From assembly GCF_002797355.1 (NCBI RefSeq), contig NZ_KZ454939.1:209233-273232 (forward strand): 64,000 bases of DNA. Direction: 5' to 3'. The notes under the pieces were generated by a model. It had not been told where the DNA came from. It searched no databases and worked only from the letters and a program-made list of their open reading frames with translations. Shown in pieces: positions 55,396 through 64,000 of the stretch. Every line of letters starts with the position of its first letter. Within the stretch, counting starts at the first letter, position 1. The position numbers and the translations under genes were made by a program. Source of the DNA: Bacillus xiapuensis (lineage in GTDB: Bacteria > Bacillota > Bacilli > Bacillales > Domibacillaceae).

Positions 55396-56721
55396 ATGAT
55401 TAATCTTGGGGAACGTGTGCAGCAAACGAAACGGATACTGCGAATGGGCACGTTGAAAAAAATATTTACAGAGTTTGATCAAGAAATAATGGGGTTATCA
55501 GAAGAAAGCCGTCAGGCGAAATATCAAAAAATGTCGCAGAGCCCCTTCAGCTTTTTTCGCGGAAGTGCCTATCTATTCTATTATGATGCGGTGAATCATT
55601 GGTTTCCCTATCATACGCCACAAGACCGCCCGACATGGATTCAAGGAGATTTGCATTTTGAAAACTTTGGCGCGTTTCATAATGAGAAAGGCAAGCTCGT
55701 GTTTGACATTAATGATTTCGATGAAGGATACGTCGGCTCGTATTTATACGATTTGCTGCGAATGTCTGTGAGCATCGCGCTGGTCTGCCGGGAGCTCGCT
55801 TATCATACCGGCCAGCAAATCAATGTGATGGAAGCCTTCTTAAAGGCATACCACAAACAGATGGTTCGCTTTCAGGAAGGCAAAGATAAGCCGGAGACCT
55901 TCTTTGTTACGAAGAAGAAAGCTGATGGTGCGATCCGCAAACTGCTGAAAAAGCTGGAAAAAAGAAGCGAGGCGCATTTATTAAGCAAGGTAACCGATTA
56001 TTTCCAGTCAGAGAGACAGTTTGCAGCGTCGGGGGAAATCCGGCCATTAAGCGATGCGGCCGAAGCAGTGATCAAACATATTTGGCCAGCGTATATGAAA
56101 ACTGTCAAAAGAATAGAGAATGAAACGGCATTTACTATTAAAGATACCGCTGTGAAAAAGGGGTCCGGTACTGCCTCGATCGGATTGGACCGTTTTTATA
56201 TTTTAATAGAAGGCGGGAAAAGAGAAGCGGGCATGGATGATATTATTTTAGAAATGAAAGAAGTTCGCACACCTGTTCCAGCCTATTTCATGCCATATCA
56301 TCAAGCTTTTTGGGAGGCATTTTCTCATCAAGGCCAACGAGTGGTGATGACGCAGCGCGCCATGCATCACCAGGCCGATCCCTATCTAGGATATGTGACG
56401 ATCGATGGCCGTGACTTTTATGTGCGCGAACGATCGCCTTATAAAAAGAAACTGAAGCTTGAGGCGATCAAAAGCGTGAAAGACATGACAGACACAGTCG
56501 AACAGATGGGGCGCATTACCGCAAAGGTACATGCGCGAGCCGATGCTGATATTAATGAAGGTCTTCTTCCGTATCACAGTGAAGAAGAGATTATTAAAGC
56601 GATCGGTGAAGATGTCGATGGTTTTGTTTATTATCTGTCTCACTGGGCATTTTCCTATGCCAATCAAGTCGAAAAAGATTACGCCTGCTTTTTAGAGCTG
56701 ACTCGCAAATACCGAGAGTGA
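55396..56721 (+). CDS. DUF2252 family protein (kinase-like fold)
   Basis: A 441-residue protein of the DUF2252 family. It shows a protein-kinase-like or aminoglycoside-phosphotransferase-like active site: WIQGDLHFENFGAFHNEKGKLVFDINDFDEGYVGSYLYDLLRM has the catalytic G-D-x-H-x-x-N and the metal-binding D-x-N-D-F-D. The natural substrate is unknown. I start at ATG 55396, 6 bases after GAGGTGG. It is followed by a DUF523 gene 13 bases later, probably in one operon. Confidence 0.88.
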   Translation: MINLGERVQQTKRILRMGTLKKIFTEFDQEIMGLSEESRQAKYQKMSQSPFSFFRGSAYLFYYDAVNHWFPYHTPQDRPTWIQGDLHFENFGAFHNEKGKLVFDINDFDEGYVGSYLYDLLRMSVSIALVCRELAYHTGQQINVMEAFLKAYHKQMVRFQEGKDKPETFFVTKKKADGAIRKLLKKLEKRSEAHLLSKVTDYFQSERQFAASGEIRPLSDAAEAVIKHIWPAYMKTVKRIENETAFTIKDTAVKKGSGTASIGLDRFYILIEGGKREAGMDDIILEMKEVRTPVPAYFMPYHQAFWEAFSHQGQRVVMTQRAMHHQADPYLGYVTIDGRDFYVRERSPYKKKLKLEAIKSVKDMTDTVEQMGRITAKVHARADADINEGLLPYHSEEEIIKAIGEDVDGFVYYLSHWAFSYANQVEKDYACFLELTRKYRE

Positions 56722-56733
56722 AGGAGATGCCGA

Positions 56734-57183
56734 TTGCTAATCATTAGTGCTTGCTTAGTTGGAGAGAAAGTAAGATATGACGGCTGCCACTGCTTGCATC
56801 AGTCATTAAAAAGACTGATGGAAGAGGAAAAAGCTGTGGCGGCCTGTCCGGAATTAATGGGCGGCTGTTCTGTTCCGAGGGAACCTGCAGAAATCATCGG
56901 GGGCGGAGGGCAGGATGTACTGAATGGAACCGCCCGCGTGCTGACGAAGTCAGGTGAAGATGTCACCGATATGTATTTGATGGGTGCCCGTCTTATGCTG
57001 CAAAAAGCGCAGGAAGTCAAGGCTGATCTGGTGATCTTAAAAGAAAACAGTCCTTCATGTGGCAGCAGCTATATTTACAATGGAGAGTTTACTGGCAAGA
57101 AAGTGGCTGGAAATGGCGTGACAGCCGCATTGCTAAAGCAGCATGGATTTCGAGTAGCAGCGGAGACGGATGTGCGGGAGTAG
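56734..57183 (+). CDS. DUF523 family protein
   Basis: A 149-residue protein with the DUF523 pattern: LIISACLVGEKVRYDGCHC, AACPELMGGCSVPREPAEI and VILKENSPSCGSSYIYNGEFTGKKVAGNGVTAALL. The conserved cysteines suggest metal or cofactor binding. The start is a TTG with AAGGAG 7 bases upstream; the nearby ATG is out of frame. A terminator follows. Confidence 0.9.
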   Translation: MLIISACLVGEKVRYDGCHCLHQSLKRLMEEEKAVAACPELMGGCSVPREPAEIIGGGGQDVLNGTARVLTKSGEDVTDMYLMGARLMLQKAQEVKADLVILKENSPSCGSSYIYNGEFTGKKVAGNGVTAALLKQHGFRVAAETDVRE

Positions 57184-57186
57184 AAG

Positions 57187-57226
57187 AAGAGCAGCTGTTC
57201 CGCACTAGGCTGGAACAGCTCTTTTA
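57187..57226 (+). terminator. Terminator after the DUF523 gene
   Basis: AAGAG(CAG)CTGTTCC pairs with GGAACAGCTCTT with a 3-base bulge, followed by TTATT. Confidence 0.7.
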
Positions 57227-57301
57227 TTCCGCTTGTAAGTGGTCCGTTTCAACATTTCCCGCTGTGGCTATAAAACGGCTGCCGCTTCTTTCTGCGCTGT
57301 T

Positions 57302-58411
57302 CTATTCCTCCTTTGCTGCAATTCTTTTTTCGCTTTCGGCATCAAAAAAATGAACTTTGCTCATGTCAAAGGCGAGCTTGAGCTTGTCACCGGGAGAAAA
57401 CTCCTCTCGTGTATACAGTTGGGCAGTGAATCCCGTCCCGTTGAAGTGAGAATGAATAATCGTATGAGCACCGGCCAGCTCGCAAACGGCAATGGTGGCT
57501 TCAATAGTGGATGTCCGCCATCTATCCAAAAAGGCAGGCTCATAGCGAATATCCTCGGGGCGAATGCCAAGGATGAACTCCTTCCTCTCATATCCCAGTT
57601 TTTTTAATCGGTCCGCCTCTTTTTTCGGCAAGGCCAATGCTTCTCCGCCTATATAGAAATGCTCTCCTTGCAATTGACCGTGAAAAAAATTCATCGAAGG
57701 CGAGCCGAGAAAGTCGCCGACAAACAGATTAGCGGGTTGGTCGTATACTTCCTTGGGCGTTCCCACTTGCTGAATCCTTCCATCATTCATTACGACTAGT
57801 TTCGTGCCCATCGTCATGGCTTCTGTTTGGTCATGAGTGACATAGACGGTGGTGGTTTGAATTTTTTGGTGCAGCCTGACAATTTCTGTCCGCATTTGAA
57901 CGCGCAGCTTGGCATCCAAATTGGACAAAGGCTCGTCCATTAAAAACACTTCCGCGTCACGCACGAGCAACCGCCCTAAAGCGACCCGCTGCCGCTGTCC
58001 TCCGGATAATGATTTGGGTTTTCGGTGTAATAAAGATTGCAAGCCAAGGGTGGCGGCTATTTCTTTTACCCGCCTGTCTATTTCTTTTTTTGATAGCTTC
58101 CGCAGTTTTAAATTAAAAGCGATATTGTCATATACGCTCATATGGGGATAAAGTGCATAGTTTTGAAACACCATAGCGATGTTGCGGTCCTTCGTGGGCA
58201 GATCGTTTATATACTGCCCGTTCATATAAAGCTCTCCTTTAGACACTTCTTCCAGCCCGGCGATCATTCGCAGAATGGTGGATTTTCCGCAGCCGGACGG
58301 GCCAACGAGAATGATAAATTCTTTATCCTGAATATGTAAATTAAAATCCTTTACGGCCAAGCTTTTTTGGTCATAGCTTTTATGTATGTTTTGGAGCAGC
58401 AGTTCGGCCAT
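57302..58411 (-). CDS. Carbohydrate ABC transporter ATPase, MsmX/UgpC type
   Basis: A 369-residue ATPase of the family that serves several sugar importers. It has Walker A GPSGCGKSTILRM, Q-loop FQNYALYPHMSVYDNI, signature LSGGQRQRVALGRLL, Walker B FLMDEPLSNLDAKLR and a C-terminal TOBE regulatory domain (GIRPEDIRYEPAFLD). No permease or binding-protein gene is adjacent, consistent with a shared ATPase such as B. subtilis MsmX. It diverges from the PHP-domain gene. Confidence 0.92.
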   Translation of the reverse strand: MAELLLQNIHKSYDQKSLAVKDFNLHIQDKEFIILVGPSGCGKSTILRMIAGLEEVSKGELYMNGQYINDLPTKDRNIAMVFQNYALYPHMSVYDNIAFNLKLRKLSKKEIDRRVKEIAATLGLQSLLHRKPKSLSGGQRQRVALGRLLVRDAEVFLMDEPLSNLDAKLRVQMRTEIVRLHQKIQTTTVYVTHDQTEAMTMGTKLVVMNDGRIQQVGTPKEVYDQPANLFVGDFLGSPSMNFFHGQLQGEHFYIGGEALALPKKEADRLKKLGYERKEFILGIRPEDIRYEPAFLDRWRTSTIEATIAVCELAGAHTIIHSHFNGTGFTAQLYTREEFSPGDKLKLAFDMSKVHFFDAESEKRIAAKEE

Positions 58412-58742
58412 ACGGTTTAAATCCTCCTAATCTTAAGGAGTCTTCATGGCTGAGCAATTCAGACTGCATTTATGCTATTCAGCCGCTTCAGAGCTCCAAG
58501 CTTCTCTCTTTTATAATAAAGTACAAAGAGAAAGGGTTCAAATAGCCATTCAAGCAAGTAAATGACAAAATAAAATTGAAAACCTGTGAAATAATGAGCG
58601 GCAAAGGCTGTCCGCCAGCTGAATTAAGCGGATTTCATCACAGGGAGCATTCATAACAGGAAGAAGTTGCCGATATAAAATCCGAATGTATTTGGCAAGG
58701 TACTTTTCTCGAAGCAGGTTCGCAGAAAGGAGGGGAATCAAA
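58412..58742. other. Divergent intergenic region
   Basis: It holds the promoters of the MsmX/UgpC-type ATPase and the PHP-domain gene. TATAAT at 58513-58518 could be a plus-strand -10. I see no gene, RNA or repeat. Confidence 0.5.
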
Positions 58743-60221
58743 ATGAAAGCTGTACAATATTCAGGGACGATTCATCAGCCGGTGACAATCTTTGAACTTG
58801 ATATTCACCAGCCAGCAGACTGGCTGGAGATTCAAGTTTATTTCCGTATAAAAAAATGGCAGCATCTCTTTTTATGGGACCCAAATGGACGGCTGCGCTG
58901 GCAGTATGTTCATGTTCATGCTCCGAAAACCGCGGTGATCCATAAGAATGAGAAGTTGTCCGATTATGGCACGCTCCCTGGCGCACTTCCGCTTGGCACA
59001 TGGAAGCTGGAAGTGCTCATTTTGCCGGAGCATTTGCCGGTTCAGCATAAATTAAATATAACGGCGGGTACGGGCCTTTGTTCATCCAGTGGGGAATGGT
59101 CAAACGATCAGAAGCAATATTGGGCGAACGCGGACGGAAAGGCTCCTATGCAAGCGAATCTTTACCCGATGACTAAAGCTAAGAAATGCGGACCTGCGTG
59201 GTATCGCGGCGACTTTCATACTCATACGGCGATGTCAGACGGAAAGATGACTGTAAAAGAAGGAATGGTTCAAGCGCGTAAACAGAAACTGGATTTCTTT
59301 GCGGCCACCGATCACAATCTATTGCCGACGATGTGGGTGGAGGATGAGAAAGTGCTGGTGATTCCTGGCATGGAAGTGACGTCATCTAAAGGGCATTTTA
59401 ACGCGCTCGGCTTAACAAGCTGGGTCGATTGGCGTCCAACTCATCCCGACGGGGGAATGGAGTCCGAGCAGGGAATGAATCGCGTTGTATCCGAAATAAA
59501 AAAGGCCGGAGCGCTTTTTTCCATAAATCATCCTAGACTGGCTGCTTCTTCTTGGCTGTTCAATGATACAAGCTTATCAGACATTGATTCATTTGAAGTG
59601 TGGAATGATCCGACATTTCCGAAAAACCTTCAAGCAACCGAAGAGGCTTTATTATTATGGAACGAATTGTGGAATGCTGGCTATTGCGTTTGTGGGATTG
59701 GTGGTTCGGATTGTCATGGGCTGCCAACGGAAAGCTACGAGCCGAACGGGCTGCCGTCAGTTATCGGGGATCCGGCTACATATGTTTACAGTTCGGAGCT
59801 TTCGGCTCGAGCAATATTACAATCGGTGAAAGAGCGCCGAGTATACGTCACCAGAGGTCCGATCATCGACCAAACCGTTGAAATCAATCATGAAACATTC
59901 ATGATAGGGGAGGATGTATCAGATCTCATTCACCGAATGGAAGAAGCAGTCGTTCGTTTCAAAGTAAAGGTGGATCCAGTGCCAGGAGGGAAATTGCTTT
60001 GGATTGAAAATGGCAAGGTGATTGACGAACAGCTCATGGATGGATCTTCCGAGTATGAATCCTGTGCCCAATGGAAGTCCGGTGAATTTGTGTGGAGACG
60101 CTTAGAAATACGGAGCGACACAGGGAACCTGCTGGCTTTTACCAATCCTGTATTTTCGGGAACGAAACCTCCAGAAATTGATACATGGGGTCAGCTGCTG
60201 GCAAAGGCAGGTCTTGTTTAA
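58743..60221 (+). CDS. CehA/McbA-family PHP-domain metallohydrolase
   Basis: A 492-residue enzyme. Residues 1-150 form a beta-rich domain. The PHP metal site follows: YRGDFHTHTAMSDG near residue 160, FFAATDHN, PGMEVTSSKGHFNALG, SINHPRLA and GIGGSDCHG. These supply the His and Asp ligands of a multi-metal phosphoesterase or carbamate/ester hydrolase. The ATG at 58743 follows AAAGGAGGGG. The substrate is unknown. Confidence 0.85.
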   Translation: MKAVQYSGTIHQPVTIFELDIHQPADWLEIQVYFRIKKWQHLFLWDPNGRLRWQYVHVHAPKTAVIHKNEKLSDYGTLPGALPLGTWKLEVLILPEHLPVQHKLNITAGTGLCSSSGEWSNDQKQYWANADGKAPMQANLYPMTKAKKCGPAWYRGDFHTHTAMSDGKMTVKEGMVQARKQKLDFFAATDHNLLPTMWVEDEKVLVIPGMEVTSSKGHFNALGLTSWVDWRPTHPDGGMESEQGMNRVVSEIKKAGALFSINHPRLAASSWLFNDTSLSDIDSFEVWNDPTFPKNLQATEEALLLWNELWNAGYCVCGIGGSDCHGLPTESYEPNGLPSVIGDPATYVYSSELSARAILQSVKERRVYVTRGPIIDQTVEINHETFMIGEDVSDLIHRMEEAVVRFKVKVDPVPGGKLLWIENGKVIDEQLMDGSSEYESCAQWKSGEFVWRRLEIRSDTGNLLAFTNPVFSGTKPPEIDTWGQLLAKAGLV

Positions 60222-60370
60222 GGAATAACAAAGGTTCTGAAGAAATGAAGCAAGAATCCATGAGGATAGGGATTGAAACAGGGGATCATCTGACAGCAGC
60301 TTGATGATTTTGCGAGCCGTTTAAGTTAACCGGATCGTTCTGTTTTATCCCGTCTGTCAGATACCGTGTG

Positions 60371-60396
60371 ACTCCCCTTCAATAATGGAGGGGAGT
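60371..60396 (+). terminator. Weak hairpin after the PHP-domain gene
   Basis: ACTCCCCT/AGGGGAGT, an 8-bp stem with a 10-base loop and no T-run. Beyond it the 195 bases to the riboswitch hold a possible promoter (TATAAT near 60550). Confidence 0.4.
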
Positions 60397-60591
60397 AAAA
60401 AGGCTAAGCGGGAGAACAGGGGAGGTTTTTGCCGCAGATCTGTCCATCATCTTGGGCAGAAGTGTCTTGTATAAGTCTAAGTGTTTATGAAAATAGATCC
60501 AAAAAATTTCCTGATGAATAGAAAAAATGATTCTAATAGCTTATAATATATAATGCTGTGTCATCAAGAAGAGGTCTATAGAATTATGTAA

Positions 60592-60680
60592 GGATCCCTC
60601 ATAAGGGCAAACCTATTGAAAAGTAGGGGCGCAAAGCTGCGGGTCTAAAGCGGGGTGCTACGACAGCCGGGCTGCCAAAT
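60592..60680 (+). promoter_or_regulatory. Cyclic-di-GMP-I (GEMM-I) riboswitch
   Basis: The GEMM core is clear: AAGGGCAAACC (60603-60613), GAAA in the first loop, GGGGCGCAAAGC (60626-60637), GGGTCTAA (60641-60648) and GACAGCCGGGCTGCC (60662-60676). These are the conserved J1/2, tetraloop, J2/3 and second-hairpin receptor elements. It lies about 50 bases before the ribosome site of the ATP-grasp gene. I do not see a clear terminator, so control of translation is possible. Confidence 0.92.
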
Positions 60681-60731
60681 CACATTCTATGTATTCTTTT
60701 TACAGCAATGAAAAATTTGAGGAGGGCACCA

Positions 60732-61904
60732 ATGATTATTTTAGACAAACCATATGTATCTCACTTGCTTTCAGCTTCAGTACAGAAATTAGGGGTTCCA
60801 GTATGGAAGGTAGAGGATGTATGGATTCCCAGTGAGGAGAAGCTAAAGGTTATGAAACAAGAGCACTTTCTTCAGGAGTTCTTGCATTCTTCGTTCCCCA
60901 TTTTATTCAATTCCGAAAACGGCTTGCGGATGTTAAGTGAGCACGCGCCTGATCATCATTTAAGTAAAATCGCTTCTGTATTAAAGAACAAAGCGGAATT
61001 TAGAAGAATATTAACTAACCGCTTTCCGGAGTTTTTCTTTCGTGAAGTATCTTTTCACGAGCTGGAGTCTTTGGATGTAAACACGTTACCTTTCCCAATC
61101 ATTGTGAAGCCGAATATTGGCTATTCCAGTATCGGCGTGTACCGAGTAGATCGAAGAGAAGATTTCTTTGGTGTGGTAGAACAGCTGAAACAAGATATGT
61201 CCATGGCGGGACAAGCGTATCCGAAGGAAGTGCTTGATAGTCAGACGCTGATCATCGAGGAGTTAATTGAAGGCGCTGAATACGCTGTGGACGCTTATTA
61301 TACAGGAGATGGGGCGCCGGTTGTTCTCAATCTATTCAAAAGAATGTTTAGTGATGATAAGGACATGAGTGACCGGATCTATTACACGAGCAAACAGGTT
61401 CTAATGGAAGCATTAGATGAAGTACAATCCTTCCTTGCTCAAATCGGCCCTGTTTTCGGGATTAAATCGGCTCCGATACATATTGAGCTTCGCAGGAAAG
61501 AAGACGGAACGATTGTACCTATTGAAGCGAATCCACTTAGATTTGCGGGCATTGGGACGACTGAGCTTGGCAAATATGCGTATGGCGTCAATGTATACGA
61601 ATACTATTTTCAGCAGTTAAGACCTGACTGGAGCCGCATCATTGAAGAGATGGATGACTCCATCTACAGCTTCTGCTGCGCAGAGTTTGCTCCGTCCATT
61701 GATTGCCAAGCGATCGAATCGGTAGATCATGAAGCTTTTAAGGCGCATTTTCAAGAAATACTGGAGTACCGCCCGATGGATTTCAATAAGTATACGACCT
61801 TTGCCGTAGTCTTTCATAAGGCGCCGGATCTTGAAGAAAACAAAAGAATCCTACAGCTAGATTTACATCCGTTTCTAAAAATGAAAGAGCATCAGATGAT
61901 TTGA
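60732..61904 (+). CDS. ATP-grasp family protein under c-di-GMP riboswitch
   Basis: A 390-residue ATP-grasp ligase-like protein. ATP-grasp marks are PFPIIVKPNIGYSSIGVYRV near residue 135 (Lys for ATP), LIIEELIEGAEYAVDAYY near 180 and the metal-binding HIELRRKEDGTIVPIEANPLRFAG near 260. The ligation partners are unknown. I start at ATG 60732 after GAGGAGGG; the ATG at 60708 would hold the ribosome site inside the gene. It leads a probable two-gene unit with the chemoreceptor. Confidence 0.85.
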   Translation: MIILDKPYVSHLLSASVQKLGVPVWKVEDVWIPSEEKLKVMKQEHFLQEFLHSSFPILFNSENGLRMLSEHAPDHHLSKIASVLKNKAEFRRILTNRFPEFFFREVSFHELESLDVNTLPFPIIVKPNIGYSSIGVYRVDRREDFFGVVEQLKQDMSMAGQAYPKEVLDSQTLIIEELIEGAEYAVDAYYTGDGAPVVLNLFKRMFSDDKDMSDRIYYTSKQVLMEALDEVQSFLAQIGPVFGIKSAPIHIELRRKEDGTIVPIEANPLRFAGIGTTELGKYAYGVNVYEYYFQQLRPDWSRIIEEMDDSIYSFCCAEFAPSIDCQAIESVDHEAFKAHFQEILEYRPMDFNKYTTFAVVFHKAPDLEENKRILQLDLHPFLKMKEHQMI

Positions 61905-61952
61905 TGCTATTATAAGCGAACATTGCATGAAATGTAAAAATCGGAGAGGAGC

Positions 61953-63644
61953 ATGGATGTGTTAGCAGGTAAAAGAACCATAAGCGGAAAAATCAAATGG
62001 GGATTGCTGCTCCCTATTATTTCCTTAAGTATTATATTCAGTCTCACACTTTTCTTCATTTCCAATTACATAATAGACAAACATCTCGTTCCGCAATTTG
62101 AAGATAGTTTGCAAATGAAGATGGAGAAATTTCAAGATCTTTTTGACGAGGAGATCATTAATGAGGCGAAAACGGATCGAGCGGCGTACAGAAAGATATT
62201 ATCCAGAGGAAATCAATTTCAAGAAAGATATAATCTTGAGAATGTCTATATTATGAGTAAGGTAAATGGAAAAGAGGTCATTTTATTTCTAAGCAATGCG
62301 GATGACCATTTAACTCCGCTTGATTTTACGAAAGATCAGACACAGGCTCTTTCTACGTCTGATATCGTTCTCAGCAATTTTTATGAGGATGATTATGGCA
62401 CACATAAATCAGCCTTTTTGCAGGTTGAAGGAACGGATTCTGTGCTTGGCTTAGATACAGATGCAGACTTTATTGTCAAGCTGCAGAAGAATCTTTTGCT
62501 TATATGCATTGTATTTTCGGTTCTTTTCATTGCAGTCGGATACTTGATTGCCCGCTACATTTCCAAAAAAATATCCAATCCGATTGTAGAGTTAGTTCAT
62601 CATACAGAATCAGTGGCGGGCGGTGATTTATCAAAAGAAATCACTATAGATAGCAATGATGAAACGGGAAAATTAGCGGAAAGCTTTAAAAAGATGCAGC
62701 AGCAATTGAAAGAAACGCTAAATCATGTTTCTACGACTGCTGATCACGTAGTATCTGCGTCCAATGATTTATCTCAAAGCACGGAGCAAGTGACAGCCAT
62801 GATTAACCAAATTTCCGAGGCGATCCAAGAAGTGGCCGCCAACGGCGAAACCGTCGCCAGCGGAGCCGTTCAAAATCAGGCAGCCATTCAGGAAATTTCG
62901 GATGGCATTGCCAACATCTCTAAATCAACCTCGGAAATTTCAGATGAAGCGTTAGATGCATCGAAAGAAGCCGAGCAAGGAAATCAGGTGATCCAGCAAT
63001 CTGTTGATGGTGTAGAAGCTATCAATAAGTCTGCGAAAATGACGATGAAAGTGGCCGAGCAAATGGCTCAGCGTTCACATGAAGTGGGCAAAATCACACA
63101 AATGATTACGAATATATCTGATCAAATTAATCTGTTGGCTTTAAATGCTGCCATTGAAGCAGCCCGGGCAGGAGAATACGGAAAAGGATTTGCTGTGGTT
63201 GCGGATGAAATCAGACAACTAGCCGAACAATCGGCCTCTTCAGCCAGTGAAATATCCCAGCTGATCCATGAAATGCAAAAGGATTCCAGCCAATCCGTCA
63301 CAGCGATTTCTAAAGTGGTAGACGAAATAGAAGGTGAAACGGCATCTGTACAAACAGCCGGTGAATCATTCCAAAAAATCACTTCACTAATTAATAATAT
63401 GACAGGCAAGATTCAATCGGTAGCCGCCACTGTGCAAGAAATATCGGCTGGTTCAGAGCAGGTATTGGCCACTACTAATGAGACGGTACAATCGTTAGAA
63501 GAGACATCGGATCACGCTCAAAATGTGGCTGCCTCCGTCGAAGAACAGTCGGCGGCAATGGAAGAAATGACAGGCACGGCTACTCAGCTTTATGAAATGG
63601 CGGAGCATTTGAAATCACAAATCGCACAGTTTAAAACGAAATAA
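61953..63644 (+). CDS. Methyl-accepting chemotaxis protein
   Basis: A 563-residue chemoreceptor with two membrane helices (about residues 16-40 and 178-200) around an extracellular sensor of about 135 residues. A HAMP domain (about 200-255) and a long signalling coiled coil follow. The hairpin tip is [38 protein letters not shown]. It is 48 bases after the ATP-grasp gene with GGAGAGGAG before the ATG, so the upstream c-di-GMP riboswitch may also affect it. Confidence 0.95.
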   Translation: MDVLAGKRTISGKIKWGLLLPIISLSIIFSLTLFFISNYIIDKHLVPQFEDSLQMKMEKFQDLFDEEIINEAKTDRAAYRKILSRGNQFQERYNLENVYIMSKVNGKEVILFLSNADDHLTPLDFTKDQTQALSTSDIVLSNFYEDDYGTHKSAFLQVEGTDSVLGLDTDADFIVKLQKNLLLICIVFSVLFIAVGYLIARYISKKISNPIVELVHHTESVAGGDLSKEITIDSNDETGKLAESFKKMQQQLKETLNHVSTTADHVVSASNDLSQSTEQVTAMINQISEAIQEVAANGETVASGAVQNQAAIQEISDGIANISKSTSEISDEALDASKEAEQGNQVIQQSVDGVEAINKSAKMTMKVAEQMAQRSHEVGKITQMITNISDQINLLALNAAIEAARAGEYGKGFAVVADEIRQLAEQSASSASEISQLIHEMQKDSSQSVTAISKVVDEIEGETASVQTAGESFQKITSLINNMTGKIQSVAATVQEISAGSEQVLATTNETVQSLEETSDHAQNVAASVEEQSAAMEEMTGTATQLYEMAEHLKSQIAQFKTK

Positions 63645-63728
63645 TGGATTCACGTATGAATGGCATAGATTCAAAACGGGCAAAACGTGGTAACATATCT
63701 GTAAGTGTTCAATGAAGGAGAGTGTGCC

Positions 63729-64000
63729 ATGAGCGATTTGCAACGTCAAATTATTGCAGAGCTGAAAGTAAAGCCTACCATTAATCCGCGGGAAGAAATT
63801 CGGAAAAGCATTGACTTTATGAAAGCTTATTTACGGAAGCATCCTTTTTTAAAAGGGTATGTTCTTGGTATTTCAGGCGGACAGGATTCTACATTGGCAG
63901 GGAAGCTTGCCCAGATGGCGGTCGATGAGCTGAAACAAGAGACAGGGTCAGATGAGTATAAATTTTATGCGATCAGACTGCCAAACGGAGTCCAAAAAGA
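63729..64000 (+). CDS. nadE: NH3-dependent NAD+ synthetase (3' part beyond window)
   Basis: The first 90 codons of NadE, which amidates deamido-NAD+. The start [20 protein letters not shown] and the PP-loop ATP motif [20 protein letters not shown] are characteristic. GAAGGAG precedes the ATG. The gene continues outside the window. Confidence 0.96.
   Translation, partial: MSDLQRQIIAELKVKPTINPREEIRKSIDFMKAYLRKHPFLKGYVLGISGGQDSTLAGKLAQMAVDELKQETGSDEYKFYAIRLPNGVQK

Overview
The window is chromosomal DNA of a low-to-mid G+C, spore-forming member of the Bacillaceae. The first 6.6 kb follow the Bacillus subtilis order ydiF-rex-tatAY-tatCY-ydiK-ydiL-groES-groEL, with a perfect CIRCE operator at groES. 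A Spo0E-like phosphatase and a full comQXPA quorum-sensing locus agree with this. Several proteins are clearly diverged from B. subtilis, so it is probably a neighbouring genus or an outlying Bacillus.

Region 1 (1-6.6 kb) is conserved housekeeping: an ABC-F ATPase (cut by the window edge), Rex, the Tat translocase pair, two small membrane proteins and GroES/GroEL. Region 2 (6.7-25.2 kb) is an A+T-rich accessory island. Decayed ISL3 and IS3 elements lie on its left, and a truncated DUF3298 gene, a plasmid-like ribbon-helix-helix gene fragment and another dead IS3 element lie on its right. Between them is a complete class II lantibiotic cluster in the mersacidin order (T, M, D, R1, A, E, G, F, R2, K2). 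Its precursor carries the core CTWTLPGGGGVCTVTSECIC, which is mersacidin with Trp at position 3 and Val at position 14. A decayed IS21 remnant (5-bp target duplication) and an intact IS4-family element (9-bp duplication) sit between the immunity operon FGE and the regulator pair R2K2.

Region 3 (25.2-36.5 kb) holds a sigma factor/PadR-like/SEDS operon, an AraC regulator, TerC, an MFS exporter, small enzymes, a Spo0E-like gene and relics (IS4 and IS3 pieces, a truncated M28 peptidase). Region 4 (36.5-44.4 kb) is a 2-aminoethylphosphonate operon: lipoprotein, ATPase and fused permease for uptake, PhnX and PhnW for breakdown, a saccharopine-dehydrogenase-like protein of unknown role, and a DeoR-type regulator.

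Region 5 (44.5-50 kb) contains a TnpB relic with its structured right end, plus membrane and stress-type proteins. Region 6 (50.3-55.1 kb) is comQXPA. A ComA-box promoter lies upstream of comQ, and a second ComA-box promoter lies just after comA, facing two small uncharacterised ORFs. Region 7 (55.4-64 kb) has DUF2252, DUF523, an MsmX/UgpC-type ATPase and a PHP-domain metallohydrolase, then a cyclic-di-GMP-I riboswitch ahead of an ATP-grasp protein and a chemoreceptor, and the start of nadE.

The best candidates for new biology are the mersacidin variant cluster with its regulatory repeats and intercistronic terminator, the ComA-controlled small-protein locus, the riboswitch-linked ATP-grasp/chemoreceptor pair, and the extra dehydrogenase in the phosphonate operon.
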